A stretch of DNA of 64,000 nucleotides. Origin: Tunicatimonas pelagia (GTDB taxonomy: Bacteria; Bacteroidota; Bacteroidia; Cytophagales; Cyclobacteriaceae). The position numbers were made by a program, and so were the translations under genes. How positions within the stretch are numbered: position 1 is the stretch's first letter; every line of letters begins with the position of its first letter. This document shows, piece after piece, positions 34,324 through 44,177 of the stretch. The stretch lies in the NCBI RefSeq assembly GCF_030506325.1, contig NZ_CP120683.1:434001-498000 (forward strand), read 5' to 3'. The notes under the pieces are model-generated. The model was not told where the DNA came from and did not search any database. It was given only the letters and a program-made list of their open reading frames with translations.

Positions 34324-36446
34324 GTTGGCTACCCGACACCTGGATACAAACCCTAGGCTGGACATTAGTGCATAGCCTCTGGATTATCACCCTAATCGCT
34401 CTGGGTCTACGATTGCTGCTAGCGATCATTCCAAACAGAAGAGCAAAAGCCCGCTATCTTCTATCAGTAGCTACACTTCTCGCAACGATAGTCGCTCTGG
34501 GAGTTACCGGGTTTTACGTACACGAGCCAACTGAAAAAGGTGATTATACTGCTCTGATTGAAAATTTGGTTGAGCCTTCGGCCTTCAACGATGAGCTAGC
34601 AGTTTCTGACTCTACGCCATCCTTCATTCTACAGTTGAGCGATCAGCTCCGGCAATGGCTTACCCCTCATTTCTCGGGTATTCTCGTGATTTGGTTCAGC
34701 GGAGTGCTATTTTTCCTAGTGCGAGGCACCGGACGAATGATTTACCTCCATCGCCTCACTCATCGTAATACGCAGCCACTTAGTGCTCAGTGGCAAAATA
34801 CTGTAACCCGGCTAACCCAGACTTTAGGCATTCGCCGAAAACTGGTAGTCCGGGTTTCACCCTACGTTCGTAGTCCGTTTGTTGCTGGTCTGCTGAAGCC
34901 AGTTATTTTGCTACCAGTTAGCGCGTTCTCTCAGCTAAGCCCGGAGCAGCTCGAAGCTATTTTGGCGCATGAATTGGCTCATATCCGTCGTTGGGATGAT
35001 ACCGTAAACTGGCTGCAAACGGTGGTAGAAATTATTCTATTTTATCATCCGGCTTTGTGGTGGATTTCGCAGGTAATGCGTGATGAGCGGGAAAAATGCT
35101 GCGACGATTTGGCCGTAGCCACCTGTGGCAGTGCGCTGGTGTACACTAAAGCACTCGCCCAATTAGAAAGTCTGCCCAATAATACCTCAGCTTTTGCTTT
35201 GGCATTATCGCGTTCTGGCAGCGGATTATTGGCCCGTATTGAACGGTTGATCCAGCCGAATGCTTCCTCTACCAAACCTTCGGTAGTTCCGATTATGGTA
35301 ACTGCGGCGTTGGCTGCTGTCTTGGTTATGAGCTATCAATTTAATCCGCCTACTACCAACTCCTCAGCCGGTAGCTCGCCTATCTACTCCGGATTGATTC
35401 CCGGATTACCATCACCCTCCACTGAACCAACCCAGCCACAGCTCGATTCGCCTTGGCAGCCCGCTTTGCCCGACTGGCTGAAAGAGGAAAATAGCGTACT
35501 AGATACCATTCCTGCCGAGCAGGATACAATAGTTGCTAGCAACAAGGAAAATACTAAGCGTAATGCCTACCGCTTTTATTTTGTGCCCGACACAGATAGG
35601 TTTGAAGTAGACTCACTAACCCAAATTTTTAAGGTTGACTCATTGTCATCAACTTACGCTTTTTCATCACCAGGAATGCACATACTATCGCTGGACTCTC
35701 TACCCAAAACAATCATTTTACCACCGAACGCTATTCTACCGCCAAACATCGATCTTGATATTGATGAGAATATTGATTTGGATTTAGATGTGCTAAAAGA
35801 TATTGAGGTGGTTATTGATTCAGTGCTAAGTGAAAATCATAAATTCAACTTTCATTTCTACGATACCACACCAGAGCCTGATAATTTTCCGCACATGGAG
35901 CAATTAAAGCAATTGTTGAGCGATTCTACAGGGAATGGCACTTTTCTAAATGCTCCCAAACCACCTCATGCCCTGCTGTACAATTCTGCCCCACATCGTT
36001 TTCGTACTATAGAAAGAACTCTTGATAGAACCCTCGCCCAGCTCGATTCTTTAGGTACCCAAGGGGGATGGTTCAGCGACTCTGCCCGAATGGATAATCT
36101 CCGAGCCGCCCAAGAAGCACTAGCTAACTTGCAGCCTTCCGATACATGGCACGAAAAAGTGCTAGAAGCTCAACGACGCTCATTAGAAGCACAGCAGCAA
36201 CGCCACGAGATGCAGCTACAGTTACGGGATAAGCAACACGAAGAGCGGTTAGCCGCCTGGCAGAAAAGAATGGAAGCCTGGGAAGCTCGGCAGCAAGAAA
36301 TCCAGCAACGCTTTGAAGAACGTCAACAAGAAATGCAAAAACGTTATGAAGAGCGCGTACGCACCCTGGAACGTCAGGAAGAACAGCTACGCCAGCAACA
36401 AGAAAAATTGCAAGAAGAGATTAGGCAGAAATCTAATCTAAATTAG
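34320..36446 (+). CDS. M56-family (BlaR1/MecR1-like) membrane metalloprotease
   Basis: 708 residues. The N-terminal half has several TM segments (about 18-38, 47-65, 120-135, and about 325-340) and the zinc site HELAH at 217-221 in AILAHELAHIRRWDD, the BlaR1 protease core. After the last TM the extracytoplasmic part has no penicillin-binding domain. It holds Asp-rich stretches (IDLDIDENIDLDLDVL) and ends in a long Gln/Glu/Arg coiled coil (about 590-706). This form is common in Bacteroidota; the signal sensed is unknown. It would cut the BlaI-like repressor encoded just before it. Confidence 0.9.
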   Translation: MSWLPDTWIQTLGWTLVHSLWIITLIALGLRLLLAIIPNRRAKARYLLSVATLLATIVALGVTGFYVHEPTEKGDYTALIENLVEPSAFNDELAVSDSTPSFILQLSDQLRQWLTPHFSGILVIWFSGVLFFLVRGTGRMIYLHRLTHRNTQPLSAQWQNTVTRLTQTLGIRRKLVVRVSPYVRSPFVAGLLKPVILLPVSAFSQLSPEQLEAILAHELAHIRRWDDTVNWLQTVVEIILFYHPALWWISQVMRDEREKCCDDLAVATCGSALVYTKALAQLESLPNNTSAFALALSRSGSGLLARIERLIQPNASSTKPSVVPIMVTAALAAVLVMSYQFNPPTTNSSAGSSPIYSGLIPGLPSPSTEPTQPQLDSPWQPALPDWLKEENSVLDTIPAEQDTIVASNKENTKRNAYRFYFVPDTDRFEVDSLTQIFKVDSLSSTYAFSSPGMHILSLDSLPKTIILPPNAILPPNIDLDIDENIDLDLDVLKDIEVVIDSVLSENHKFNFHFYDTTPEPDNFPHMEQLKQLLSDSTGNGTFLNAPKPPHALLYNSAPHRFRTIERTLDRTLAQLDSLGTQGGWFSDSARMDNLRAAQEALANLQPSDTWHEKVLEAQRRSLEAQQQRHEMQLQLRDKQHEERLAAWQKRMEAWEARQQEIQQRFEERQQEMQKRYEERVRTLERQEEQLRQQQEKLQEEIRQKSNLN

Positions 36447-37214
36447 CTAGTGCTCTGCCACGTTTGGAATTGAGGCGACTGCCACGCGGATAACACTGCT
36501 TGCGTTTGGTGCGGGTATTCTGCCTGGGTACCAAAAATGTCACCGCAATCATTCCATGACGGCACACCACAACTAATTCTCCCCCACCGTCATCGCGATT
36601 ATTCTATGACGGGAATACAAAGCGATCTCACGCCCCAGCAGACGGACACTAGACTAGGCGGAGGTAACACTACGGGCGTATACGGCACGAGAGGAACCGA
36701 TGACTTTACAAAAGACTTCAACAATAAGAAGTCGGATTACTGATACATTTAAAATCAAACTTGATAAAACACCAAGCTTAATTTCAGTTTGATCTGAAAA
36801 ACGCTAACTAGCTAGTCTGTAGTTTGCCCTATCCGGCAGATCTAGCTATTTGAATACGAGCAGATTTTTTCAGGTTAGGAACGGTGAAACACTCGCACAA
36901 CGAACCGTAGTCTATCATTTCCATCTTCCTATTTTTCAGCAATTCTGCCTTAAAAATAGTTTCGCAGCCCAACTATCCTCCTATGTTTTGCGTTGATTCA
37001 CAAAAAGTAGCTTGGCAAAATTTAGCACTTATCGATTTATCGTCCCTTAGAAAAGAGACACTCTGAATCTTCCAGATTTTTCCTGCTTCAGTTTTTCATT
37101 TTTGCCAAATTTCTACTAATTTTTGAATTATGTACGTTACATCTACTAAGAGCTACCTATAATCTTTTACCTTTAGATGGAGAGGTTCTCAGGAATAGGA
37201 AATTGAAGTAAACT
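36447..37214. other. Long intergenic region, no convincing gene
   Basis: 768 bases. The open frame at 36537-36743 lies on palindromic repeat sequence and is not supported. The rest is AT-rich in its right half. A promoter for the small gene at 37215 is expected but no clear TTG/TAnnTTTG pair is seen. Confidence 0.5.
36543..36629. repeat. Degenerate REP-like repeat
   Basis: Two related 20-base units (36543-36562 and 36593-36612) end in ATTC-C/T-ATGACGG, spaced 50 bases. CCGTCAT at 36587-36593 pairs with the second ATGACGG to form a hairpin, and AGCGATCTC follows. The words GTCAT-CGCGA and AGCGATCTC resemble REP-type repeats common in many bacteria. Confidence 0.4.
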
Positions 37215-37484
37215 ATGAAGCATCAGGACCGAAGATTTGAACAATTATCGCTCGAGAGGAAATGTCGCTACATTCTTAACCGTTGTACCTTCATTGCGAC
37301 CCGCTTTGTGAAACAGGGCAAGCAGGCATTTCGCATTAATTTATACCATCGGGGCGACTTCTACTACGAGATTTGGTACAACAGCGAGTATCACTACATT
37401 GGTGAGGTTCGCATTACGCAAGACCGGTCAATTATTGACGCTTACGCGTCGGCAGTGCAACTCCACTCCCTCGACTGCGAGTAA
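37215..37484 (+). CDS. Small hypothetical protein
   Basis: 89 residues, basic, rich in Tyr and aromatic residues (YHRGDFYYEIWYNSEYHYIG). No signal peptide or TM. The alternating pattern of its middle part suggests a small beta sheet between helices. No family recognised. It reads toward the NudL gene and ends 16 bases before that gene's stop. Confidence 0.55.
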   Translation: MKHQDRRFEQLSLERKCRYILNRCTFIATRFVKQGKQAFRINLYHRGDFYYEIWYNSEYHYIGEVRITQDRSIIDAYASAVQLHSLDCE

Positions 37485-37500
37485 GTATAGCCTCCAGAAG

Positions 37501-38139
37501 CTATTGATTATCAATTTGCTGAAGCACAGCAAAAAACTCGGCCAGTATCATGGCAGTAGCTCCCCAAATAATTTGTTTCTGAACTAAATACGCTGGTGCT
37601 TGTAGTGTTGTGCCGCGTACTTGAATCTCTTTAACCGTTCTATTCTCTGGCTGCAAGAAGGATTGAGCCAAAACATCCAAGGTAGCCGCTACTTCAACCG
37701 GGTCGGCCTGATAGGTCGGGGGTTCGCGCACAAAAGCTACCACAGGGCTTACTATAAACTTACTTACCGGAATATACAGATCAGACAACTGCCCAAGCAC
37801 TTGGTCAGGGAGCACCTCTACTCCGATCTCTTCCCGCGTTTCTCGCAATGCAGTATCTACCATTGACGCATCCTCCGGCTCTACCTTCCCTCCCGGAAAA
37901 GCAATTTGCCCACTGTGCGCTCCGTCGTAGTGGGGTCGTTGGATTAACGGGAAGTACAATCTTTGCTCCGAGCCGGGATAAAGAAGAATCAGCACTCCCG
38001 CTCGCTTAGCATTTGGCAGAGGAAGTAGCCGGGCAGTACGGTGATGTTCGGTAGCCATACGCTGCTGTGCTTGCCAACCGGGCAAAGGCTGCCGCAATCG
38101 CTCCCTCAGCGAAGAAATTAACTCATCAGAAAAATCCAC
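37501..38139 (-). CDS. NudL-type CoA pyrophosphatase (Nudix hydrolase)
   Basis: 212 residues. It has the family's own motif AHSGQIAFPGGK (about 74-85) followed by the Nudix box with ALRETREEIG (97-106), whose metal-binding Glu residues are present. In this subgroup (UPF0035/NudL) the first acidic residue is Asp (Asp90) with one extra base of spacing, as seen here. It likely hydrolyses CoA or its derivatives to phosphopantetheine and 3',5'-ADP. It is 23 bases downstream of hslV on the same strand. Confidence 0.9.
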   Translation of the reverse strand: MDFSDELISSLRERLRQPLPGWQAQQRMATEHHRTARLLPLPNAKRAGVLILLYPGSEQRLYFPLIQRPHYDGAHSGQIAFPGGKVEPEDASMVDTALRETREEIGVEVLPDQVLGQLSDLYIPVSKFIVSPVVAFVREPPTYQADPVEVAATLDVLAQSFLQPENRTVKEIQVRGTTLQAPAYLVQKQIIWGATAMILAEFFAVLQQIDNQ

Positions 38140-38162
38140 CCCTATCTGTTTTCGCGAAACGC

Positions 38163-38711
38163 CTAGTTAGCCGCCTCTAAGGTTTCTACAATAATGTTGT
38201 GGTTGGTGTAGATGCAAATATCCGCCGCAATGCCCAGGCTTTCCTTCACCATTTCTTCGGCAGACAGGTTGCTAGAGTGCTTCTTTAGGGCTAGTGCCGC
38301 TGCTTGGGCGTACATACTGCCCGAGCCAATGGTAGCAATATCATGATCGGGTTCCAATACATCGCCGGTTCCTGATAGAATTAGTAGCTCCGAAGCATCA
38401 GCCACAATCATCATGGCCTCTAGCTTGCGAAGGTAACGGTCGGTGCGCCAGTCTTTAGCTAGCTCAATGGCCGCTCGCTTTATATTACCCCCGTAAGAAT
38501 TGAGCTTTTCATCAAAACGCTCAATCAAGGTGAAGGCATCGGCGGTTGATCCGGCAAACCCGGTTACAATTTTACCATTTTGCAGCTTACGGATTTTACG
38601 GACATTACTTTTAGCTACGGTATTTCCCATCGTGGCTTGCCCATCGGCTCCAATCGCTATCTGATTTCCGTGCTTAATGGCAACGACGGTAGTAGATTTT
38701 ATTTTTTGCAT
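38163..38711 (-). CDS. hslV: ATP-dependent protease subunit HslV (ClpQ)
   Basis: Proteasome-like peptidase that works with the HslU ATPase in cytosolic protein turnover. The 182-residue product has the N-terminal active Thr after a short propeptide (KSTTVVAIKHG, Thr7), the conserved GADGQATMGNT, VTGFAGSTADAFTL, and IGSGSMYAQAAALAL near the C-terminus. hslU is not next to it in this window, which is less usual. Confidence 0.95.
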   Translation of the reverse strand: MQKIKSTTVVAIKHGNQIAIGADGQATMGNTVAKSNVRKIRKLQNGKIVTGFAGSTADAFTLIERFDEKLNSYGGNIKRAAIELAKDWRTDRYLRKLEAMMIVADASELLILSGTGDVLEPDHDIATIGSGSMYAQAAALALKKHSSNLSAEEMVKESLGIAADICIYTNHNIIVETLEAAN

Positions 38712-38885
38712 GATTTCTAAAATTGCAAATTACAAGTTGAAGATTGGCTGGGCTGCTGTAGAAACTACGCTTTTACATTAGCCATTACACCTAACCCTTA
38801 AGAAAAGGCTTGTGCAATGCAACCTAGCCTTGTTGACGAATAAAGGCAGGAAATGTTTTGAGCAGTCAGGCGATTTTTTTAGTCG

Positions 38886-41800
38886 CTATGGTGTAATCAC
38901 TTCCTCTTTTCCGTCAAAGTACGTTACTCGCACTTCCGTTTCCTGTCCGCTAAGTGGCAGCTTCCGACTGGATTGCGATAGGTAGGAACTACCGTAGTAA
39001 AACTCCTGAACCCATTGAGAACTATCGGCAAAAGTTACGGTAGCTTTCAGCGCATTCAGCGGGATCGTCACGAAGTTTTTCGGGCTGGATGCGTGAGCGG
39101 TTGAATACACTTGCAGCGAATCTGAATTCTTCGCAAAGAGGTACGCCCATTGATTGCCCAATTGTAAGGTAGCTACTCCTCTAGCGTTTCCTGGTACGAC
39201 AAGTCCGCTGGTGGTAGGAGCAACTGCGGTGAAGTTTCCGGTTCCGTCCCCCGGTAGCAACGTTCCTACGGAGGCATCGTAGCGTCCGGTAATGGTTTCC
39301 GGGCTAAAATCGTTTCCAGTAAGTACAACATCCAGAAAGCCGTCCGCCGTAAAATCCTGCACCAAAATTCCGTACACTGGCGACCATTGCGCCATAAGCG
39401 GTAACTCCGTAAGTTTGAACCGACCATTTCCTGTATTCTCTAGGTAGCTAGAAGCAAACTGAAAAGCTTTGGCCGTGTAAGCTCGACTTTTATCCGCTGG
39501 GGTCAACACATCGGCAATGGTCGCCTCCGCGTAGTTAGCGTAACTGGTAAACTTCTTTTTAAGAGCGGGTACTTGCCGAATCAGATCATCCCGGGTGGGT
39601 ATCGGAGATTCTTGGTGATTGATGTACGCCGTGATAATCGGATCAACGAACCCATTCTGATCCAGATCGGCAGCGTAAATAGTCATAGGCTCATCCGGCG
39701 AAACTTTGTAAGCGGTGTTTAGACCAATATTACCCAGTATATAGTCCGTATCACCATCCTGATCAAAATCACCGCCATTAATGCTATTCCACCAGCCCGA
39801 AGTGTACTTCAGCCCGGTTTGAGAGGACACGTTTTCTAGCTTACCCTGATTGTTTCGGAAAAACTGAATCGGCATAAACTCACCGACGATGATTAAATCA
39901 GCGTCAGCATCATTATCAAAATCCGTCCAGAGGGCATCTTTTACCATGCCTAGTCGGCGTAAATCTGGGGCTTGTTCTAATGTTTTATCGGTAAAGACCC
40001 CACCCTCATTTATCAGCAGATAGCTATCCGGGGGCAACGGATACTTGAGTGGAATGCTGCCTCCACCCACGAACAAATCTAGATCACCGTCGGCATCAAT
40101 ATCGGTAGCGCGTACGCAGGTAGCACTAGACCGAAGCAGGGGCAGCATATCTTTTGTAAGCGTAAAATTTCCTCGGCCATCGTTGCGGTAGAGACGATCT
40201 TGGTAGTATTCGGAGTTTTCGTAATGCTCGTTACTGCCACTGGCAATGTACAAGTCAAGATCGCTATCACCATCGTAGTCAAACAATAGCACCCCTAAAT
40301 CTTCTTCGTACTTTTCTTCGCTGCTTAGTTTTTTTTCTTGGAAAGTGCCATCGGGCTGCTGAAGAAAAAATGATCCAGCGTGGGAGTATGCCCCACCCAT
40401 AAAGAAATCCTCTCGTTCATCACCGTTCACATCGCCTACCGCAATACCCGGTCCCTGTTCCGATAGTTTGTGGGGCAGTAAATACTGACGGCTAAAATCA
40501 TCGTATTCCGGATCTTTGTGCTGATAGTTTATATTGAGTGATTTGGTTACTTCGGAAAACCAACTGTTTGAGATGGGTAAATTATTCTTTTTCGCGAATT
40601 CTGCATCCTGATAATCAATTGTAATTTCCTGATTGACGTTTACAGATTCTTGTCTGGCTATTTTTCCATCCGGCCACTGTACTACTATACTATCTACCTT
40701 ATTTTGCTTGCCCAAACCAGCATGTAGCAAATAATCCATCGAGGACTGGTACCCCCGACTTACCGACTGCTCAATAAATTGCTGTTTATCAGAAGTGTAA
40801 ATTGATACTTTCGCTCCAATGCCGTTCGGGTTCAAGCTGTCGCCTACCAGCCAAATTCGAAGGAAATTATTCTCACTGAACTTGTTGGTATGATTAAGGT
40901 AGATGAAAGCGGCTTCGTTAATATTATTTACTACCAAATCCAGATCGCCATCCCGGTCTAAATCACCGTAAGCAGCACCATTGGATAACGAAGGCTGGTC
41001 AATTCCCCACTGGCGGGAGACATCCTCAAACCGGAGTGCACCTTTGTTTTGAAACACAAAATTAGCCAGTTTGATAGACGGCATCTGCCGGGCTTTCTGC
41101 TTGAGAATGGTATCTAGGCTGTCGGGGGAAACTGAGTTTCCAATCCCGGCGGTATAATTGATAAAATCCAAATCGGTGATGTCGCGCAGGTAGCCGTTGG
41201 TAATGAACATATCTTTCCAGCCATCGTTATCGAAATCAGCTATCAAAGGAGACCAGCTCCAGTCGGTAGCGTGCATATTCAGTAGCTGACCAACTTCGGC
41301 AAATTTGGGCTGTTGGTGGACGATATTTCCCAAATTAACCTGCACGGTATTTCGCATATACTGCGGCATATAACCCTGCTGGAGAGTGTACTCGAAAAGA
41401 TTATAGTTCATTGGTCCCGACATCTTTTTTCGGTGCTCATTATCCCGGGGTAGCATATCTACGGTAATAAGATCAGGGAGGCCATCGTTGGTAAAGTCGG
41501 CCACATCGTGCCCCATGCTAAAGTGGCTCACGTGACCTAAGTAATTTTCGGTTTGCTGACTAAATGCAGGGTGCCGCCCAGTACCATCTTGATTATTGAT
41601 GTACAGATAATCACTGGCGACAAAATCGTTGGTAACAAAAATATCCGGCCAGCCATCATTATTGACATCGCTAACACTCACGCCTAACCCCAAACCATCG
41701 TAGAGAATTCCCGCTTCAACCGTTACGTCCGTAAACGTAGTGTTTTGACTAGGATCGGCACCGTTATTCCGGTACAATCGATCATTCGCCAAACCCGTTC

Positions 41801-42500
41801 CATCGCTTACCAAGGGGCGCACCTGATTAGGATTGCGAATAGCATTGGTGTGGTTGAGTAAGTACATGTCCAAATCACCGTCGCGGTCGTAGTCAAAAAA
41901 GACCGACTGAGTAGAATAGCTAGTGTCGGCCAGCCCGTAATCTTCGGCAGCTTCGGTAAAGGTCGGCTGCCCCGTTTCAGGATTTATCCCGTTGTTGATT
42001 AGCAGCTTATTTTTTCGCTGTTCAGCCGGATAATTTCCTGAACGGCACACGTATATATCCAGCAGCCCATCCGTATTAATATCTACCATCGTTACTCCGG
42101 TAGACCATCCGGACGATTGGATATTAGCTCCTTGGCTGATGTCAGTAAATTGAAGTTCTTCAGTATTTCCACTATTTATATACAGTCGATCATTAACCAT
42201 ATTTCCGGTGAAGAACAAATCGGGCAGTGAGTCGTTATTAACATCGCCGATGGCTACCCCGCCGCCGTTGTAAACGTAAAAAAAGTCGACCATATTGAAG
42301 GTCTCATTCTCTTCTACGGTGTTAGTAAAATCTACTCTGGTTTGCTCGGGTAGTAACAGTTCAAATACCGATTGCTCTTCCTGATTTTCAGAAGCCTCTT
42401 TCGGTTCACAGCTCACCATTATTCCACCTACCAGCAGTGTAGATAGAAAAAGAAGACGCGAGAGGAATAAAGTGGGTAAAAATGCAGTGTTGGGTAGCAT
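38886..42500 (-). CDS. FG-GAP/VCBS-repeat lipoprotein with ASPIC/UnbV domain
   Basis: 1204 residues. Signal with lipobox (IMVSC; Cys at about 31). The protein is built of many FG-GAP repeats with calcium-binding DxDxDG cores (DYDRDGDLD, DFDNDGWKD, DLDRDGDLD, DVNGDEREDF), likely two beta propellers. Between them, near residues 545-635, is the ASPIC/UnbV domain (IGAKVSIYTSDKQQF, SIVVQWPDGK). Proteins of this type are commonly surface lipoproteins encoded with SusCD pairs, probably binding glycans or calcium-dependent partners. It follows susD by 81 bases that contain a hairpin with a U tract. Confidence 0.9.
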   Translation of the reverse strand: MLPNTAFLPTLFLSRLLFLSTLLVGGIMVSCEPKEASENQEEQSVFELLLPEQTRVDFTNTVEENETFNMVDFFYVYNGGGVAIGDVNNDSLPDLFFTGNMVNDRLYINSGNTEELQFTDISQGANIQSSGWSTGVTMVDINTDGLLDIYVCRSGNYPAEQRKNKLLINNGINPETGQPTFTEAAEDYGLADTSYSTQSVFFDYDRDGDLDMYLLNHTNAIRNPNQVRPLVSDGTGLANDRLYRNNGADPSQNTTFTDVTVEAGILYDGLGLGVSVSDVNNDGWPDIFVTNDFVASDYLYINNQDGTGRHPAFSQQTENYLGHVSHFSMGHDVADFTNDGLPDLITVDMLPRDNEHRKKMSGPMNYNLFEYTLQQGYMPQYMRNTVQVNLGNIVHQQPKFAEVGQLLNMHATDWSWSPLIADFDNDGWKDMFITNGYLRDITDLDFINYTAGIGNSVSPDSLDTILKQKARQMPSIKLANFVFQNKGALRFEDVSRQWGIDQPSLSNGAAYGDLDRDGDLDLVVNNINEAAFIYLNHTNKFSENNFLRIWLVGDSLNPNGIGAKVSIYTSDKQQFIEQSVSRGYQSSMDYLLHAGLGKQNKVDSIVVQWPDGKIARQESVNVNQEITIDYQDAEFAKKNNLPISNSWFSEVTKSLNINYQHKDPEYDDFSRQYLLPHKLSEQGPGIAVGDVNGDEREDFFMGGAYSHAGSFFLQQPDGTFQEKKLSSEEKYEEDLGVLLFDYDGDSDLDLYIASGSNEHYENSEYYQDRLYRNDGRGNFTLTKDMLPLLRSSATCVRATDIDADGDLDLFVGGGSIPLKYPLPPDSYLLINEGGVFTDKTLEQAPDLRRLGMVKDALWTDFDNDADADLIIVGEFMPIQFFRNNQGKLENVSSQTGLKYTSGWWNSINGGDFDQDGDTDYILGNIGLNTAYKVSPDEPMTIYAADLDQNGFVDPIITAYINHQESPIPTRDDLIRQVPALKKKFTSYANYAEATIADVLTPADKSRAYTAKAFQFASSYLENTGNGRFKLTELPLMAQWSPVYGILVQDFTADGFLDVVLTGNDFSPETITGRYDASVGTLLPGDGTGNFTAVAPTTSGLVVPGNARGVATLQLGNQWAYLFAKNSDSLQVYSTAHASSPKNFVTIPLNALKATVTFADSSQWVQEFYYGSSYLSQSSRKLPLSGQETEVRVTYFDGKEEVITP

Positions 42501-42520
42501 TGTTAAGTTTCACCTAAAAA

Positions 42521-42548
42521 GTAAAACCCGCTTAAAAGCAGGTTTTAC
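42521..42548 (-). terminator. Hairpin with T tract between susD and the VCBS gene
   Basis: The outer arms GTAAAACC/GGTTTTAC pair perfectly and GCTT/AAGC pair inside; on the minus strand TTTTTAGG follows at once. It lies just downstream of susD and may terminate part of the transcripts, giving less VCBS lipoprotein than SusCD. Confidence 0.65.
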
Positions 42549-42581
42549 CAATAGAATATGGTTCGTTGTTTTTACTGAAAT

Positions 42582-44162
42582 TTAGTAAGCTGAACTCTGG
42601 GTTACGTTCGGGTTGCCCAGCGTTTCGTTGAGCGGAATGGGTAGTACGTAATCCTGCGGGGAAAGCACCCGATCTACGTCGTAGGTATCAATGAACTCTT
42701 GAATATAGTCGCCTAAGTAGTCTTGCTCTCCGCCGAAGGTGCTTTTGCGCTTGAGTTCAGGGTAGGTTTCTTGCTCAAAGGCAAACTCCAGCACCCGCTC
42801 ATTCACAATGGCATCCCGTAGATCAGACTGGCTCAAGCCCGATAGTGGCTCTAGACCAGCTCGCTGTCGTACCGCATTAATTCCAAAATAGGCATCGCCT
42901 GTACCGCTTTCGTTAGCCGCTTCGGAATGACCGAGCAGCACGTCGGCGTAGCGCAGATACACGATGTTTCTTTCGGTAAACTCAAAGGCAGTGATTCCTA
43001 CTTCTACCCACTTAGCCACCCAGCCACTAGAATACACTAATTCGTCCGGGTTATTAGGGTCAGCATCCGCCGAAACCATGCCTCCGAAGCGGCTTAGATT
43101 GTAAGATGCATCGGCACTCCACCGCACTACCGGATGATCACCCGCACTATTGAGCGGAGGCCGTGTGCTTGGATAGCTTTCCAGAAAGGTACCGGGAATT
43201 CGTTTATCATTGTCATCATACTTCATGCGGAAGGCTTGGGTACCATTAAGCCAGTGCCAACCCACTCCACCAATCTCGTTGGGCATATCGCCCGGTACAA
43301 AGTGAGCATGGTGATTATTGTTTTCTTCAGCGTTCGCTTCCGCCGAAACCTGGGCTTCAAAAATCCGCTCACCGGAGTTCTCGTGTTCTACGGCAAAATT
43401 ATGGGCAAAGTCTTCAAACAGATCAAAGCTTCCGCTGCTTACGATAGCCTCCGCCGTGGTGCGGGCTTCGTTCCACTTTTCGTCGAGCAGATACACTTTC
43501 ATTAGCAACGCTTGCGCGGCCCAAGTAGTAGCTCGACCCAGATCATCTCCGGTATAAGCTTCAGGTAATATGCTAGCTACCGCCGCTAAATCGCCTTGCA
43601 TAAGATCAAGCGCAAGCCGTTTTCCGTTTTCATTAGAAGGGAAGTCTTGGTCACTTATGGTCTGCTGGGTAGTGACCGGAACATCATCAAAGTAACGAAC
43701 CAAGTTATAGTAGTAGAATGCCCGCAAGAACATGGCCTCAGCCTTTACCCGGTCAATTAATTGCGTGTTAGGCGCACCTTCTTCCTTTAGCTCATCGGCT
43801 CGTTCAATCACGGCATTCGCCCGGTTAATGTTCTCGTAGGAGATTCGCCAGTAGGTAGCAATATATTCGTCACCTGGATCTACGTTTCCGTTTTGAAAAT
43901 CCAGTGGCCCCTTCTCCCAGCCTACTTGGTAACCGACCCGGCACTCAAATACGTAACGGTTGTAGAAGTGGTTAAACCAATCTTGCCCGGCACCTATTCC
44001 GTCATACACCGCGTTTACCCCTAATTCTAACTGCTCAGCGGTAGTGAAGAAGCTATCTTGGGTGATAAAGTCTGGACTTTCTTCTAAATCTTCGCAAGCC
44101 AACGGAAACAGCATAGCGACCATCAGCCCTAATCTTGCAAGTTTTGCTATTATAATTTTCAT
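42582..44162 (-). CDS. SusD/RagB-family nutrient-binding lipoprotein
   Basis: 526 residues, typical for the family. Lipobox FPLAC near residue 23 (Cys). N-terminal TPR-rich SusD region (LELGVNAVYDGIG; RVKAEAMFLRAFYYYNLVRYFDDVP, with the family's RA-YY-L pattern) and the C-terminal RagB/SusD part with YLRYADVLLGHSEAAN and NAVRQRAGL. It forms the lid on the SusC barrel at the cell surface and binds the substrate. It is 15 bases after susC. The substrate is unknown. Confidence 0.95.
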   Translation of the reverse strand: MKIIIAKLARLGLMVAMLFPLACEDLEESPDFITQDSFFTTAEQLELGVNAVYDGIGAGQDWFNHFYNRYVFECRVGYQVGWEKGPLDFQNGNVDPGDEYIATYWRISYENINRANAVIERADELKEEGAPNTQLIDRVKAEAMFLRAFYYYNLVRYFDDVPVTTQQTISDQDFPSNENGKRLALDLMQGDLAAVASILPEAYTGDDLGRATTWAAQALLMKVYLLDEKWNEARTTAEAIVSSGSFDLFEDFAHNFAVEHENSGERIFEAQVSAEANAEENNNHHAHFVPGDMPNEIGGVGWHWLNGTQAFRMKYDDNDKRIPGTFLESYPSTRPPLNSAGDHPVVRWSADASYNLSRFGGMVSADADPNNPDELVYSSGWVAKWVEVGITAFEFTERNIVYLRYADVLLGHSEAANESGTGDAYFGINAVRQRAGLEPLSGLSQSDLRDAIVNERVLEFAFEQETYPELKRKSTFGGEQDYLGDYIQEFIDTYDVDRVLSPQDYVLPIPLNETLGNPNVTQSSAY

Positions 44163-44177
44163 ATCTGATTGTGTTGG

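Noticed and set aside
36537-36743. Open frame of 68 codons after the M56 gene
   Set aside because: It overlaps the REP-like hairpin repeats, has no family likeness, and no promoter or start signal.
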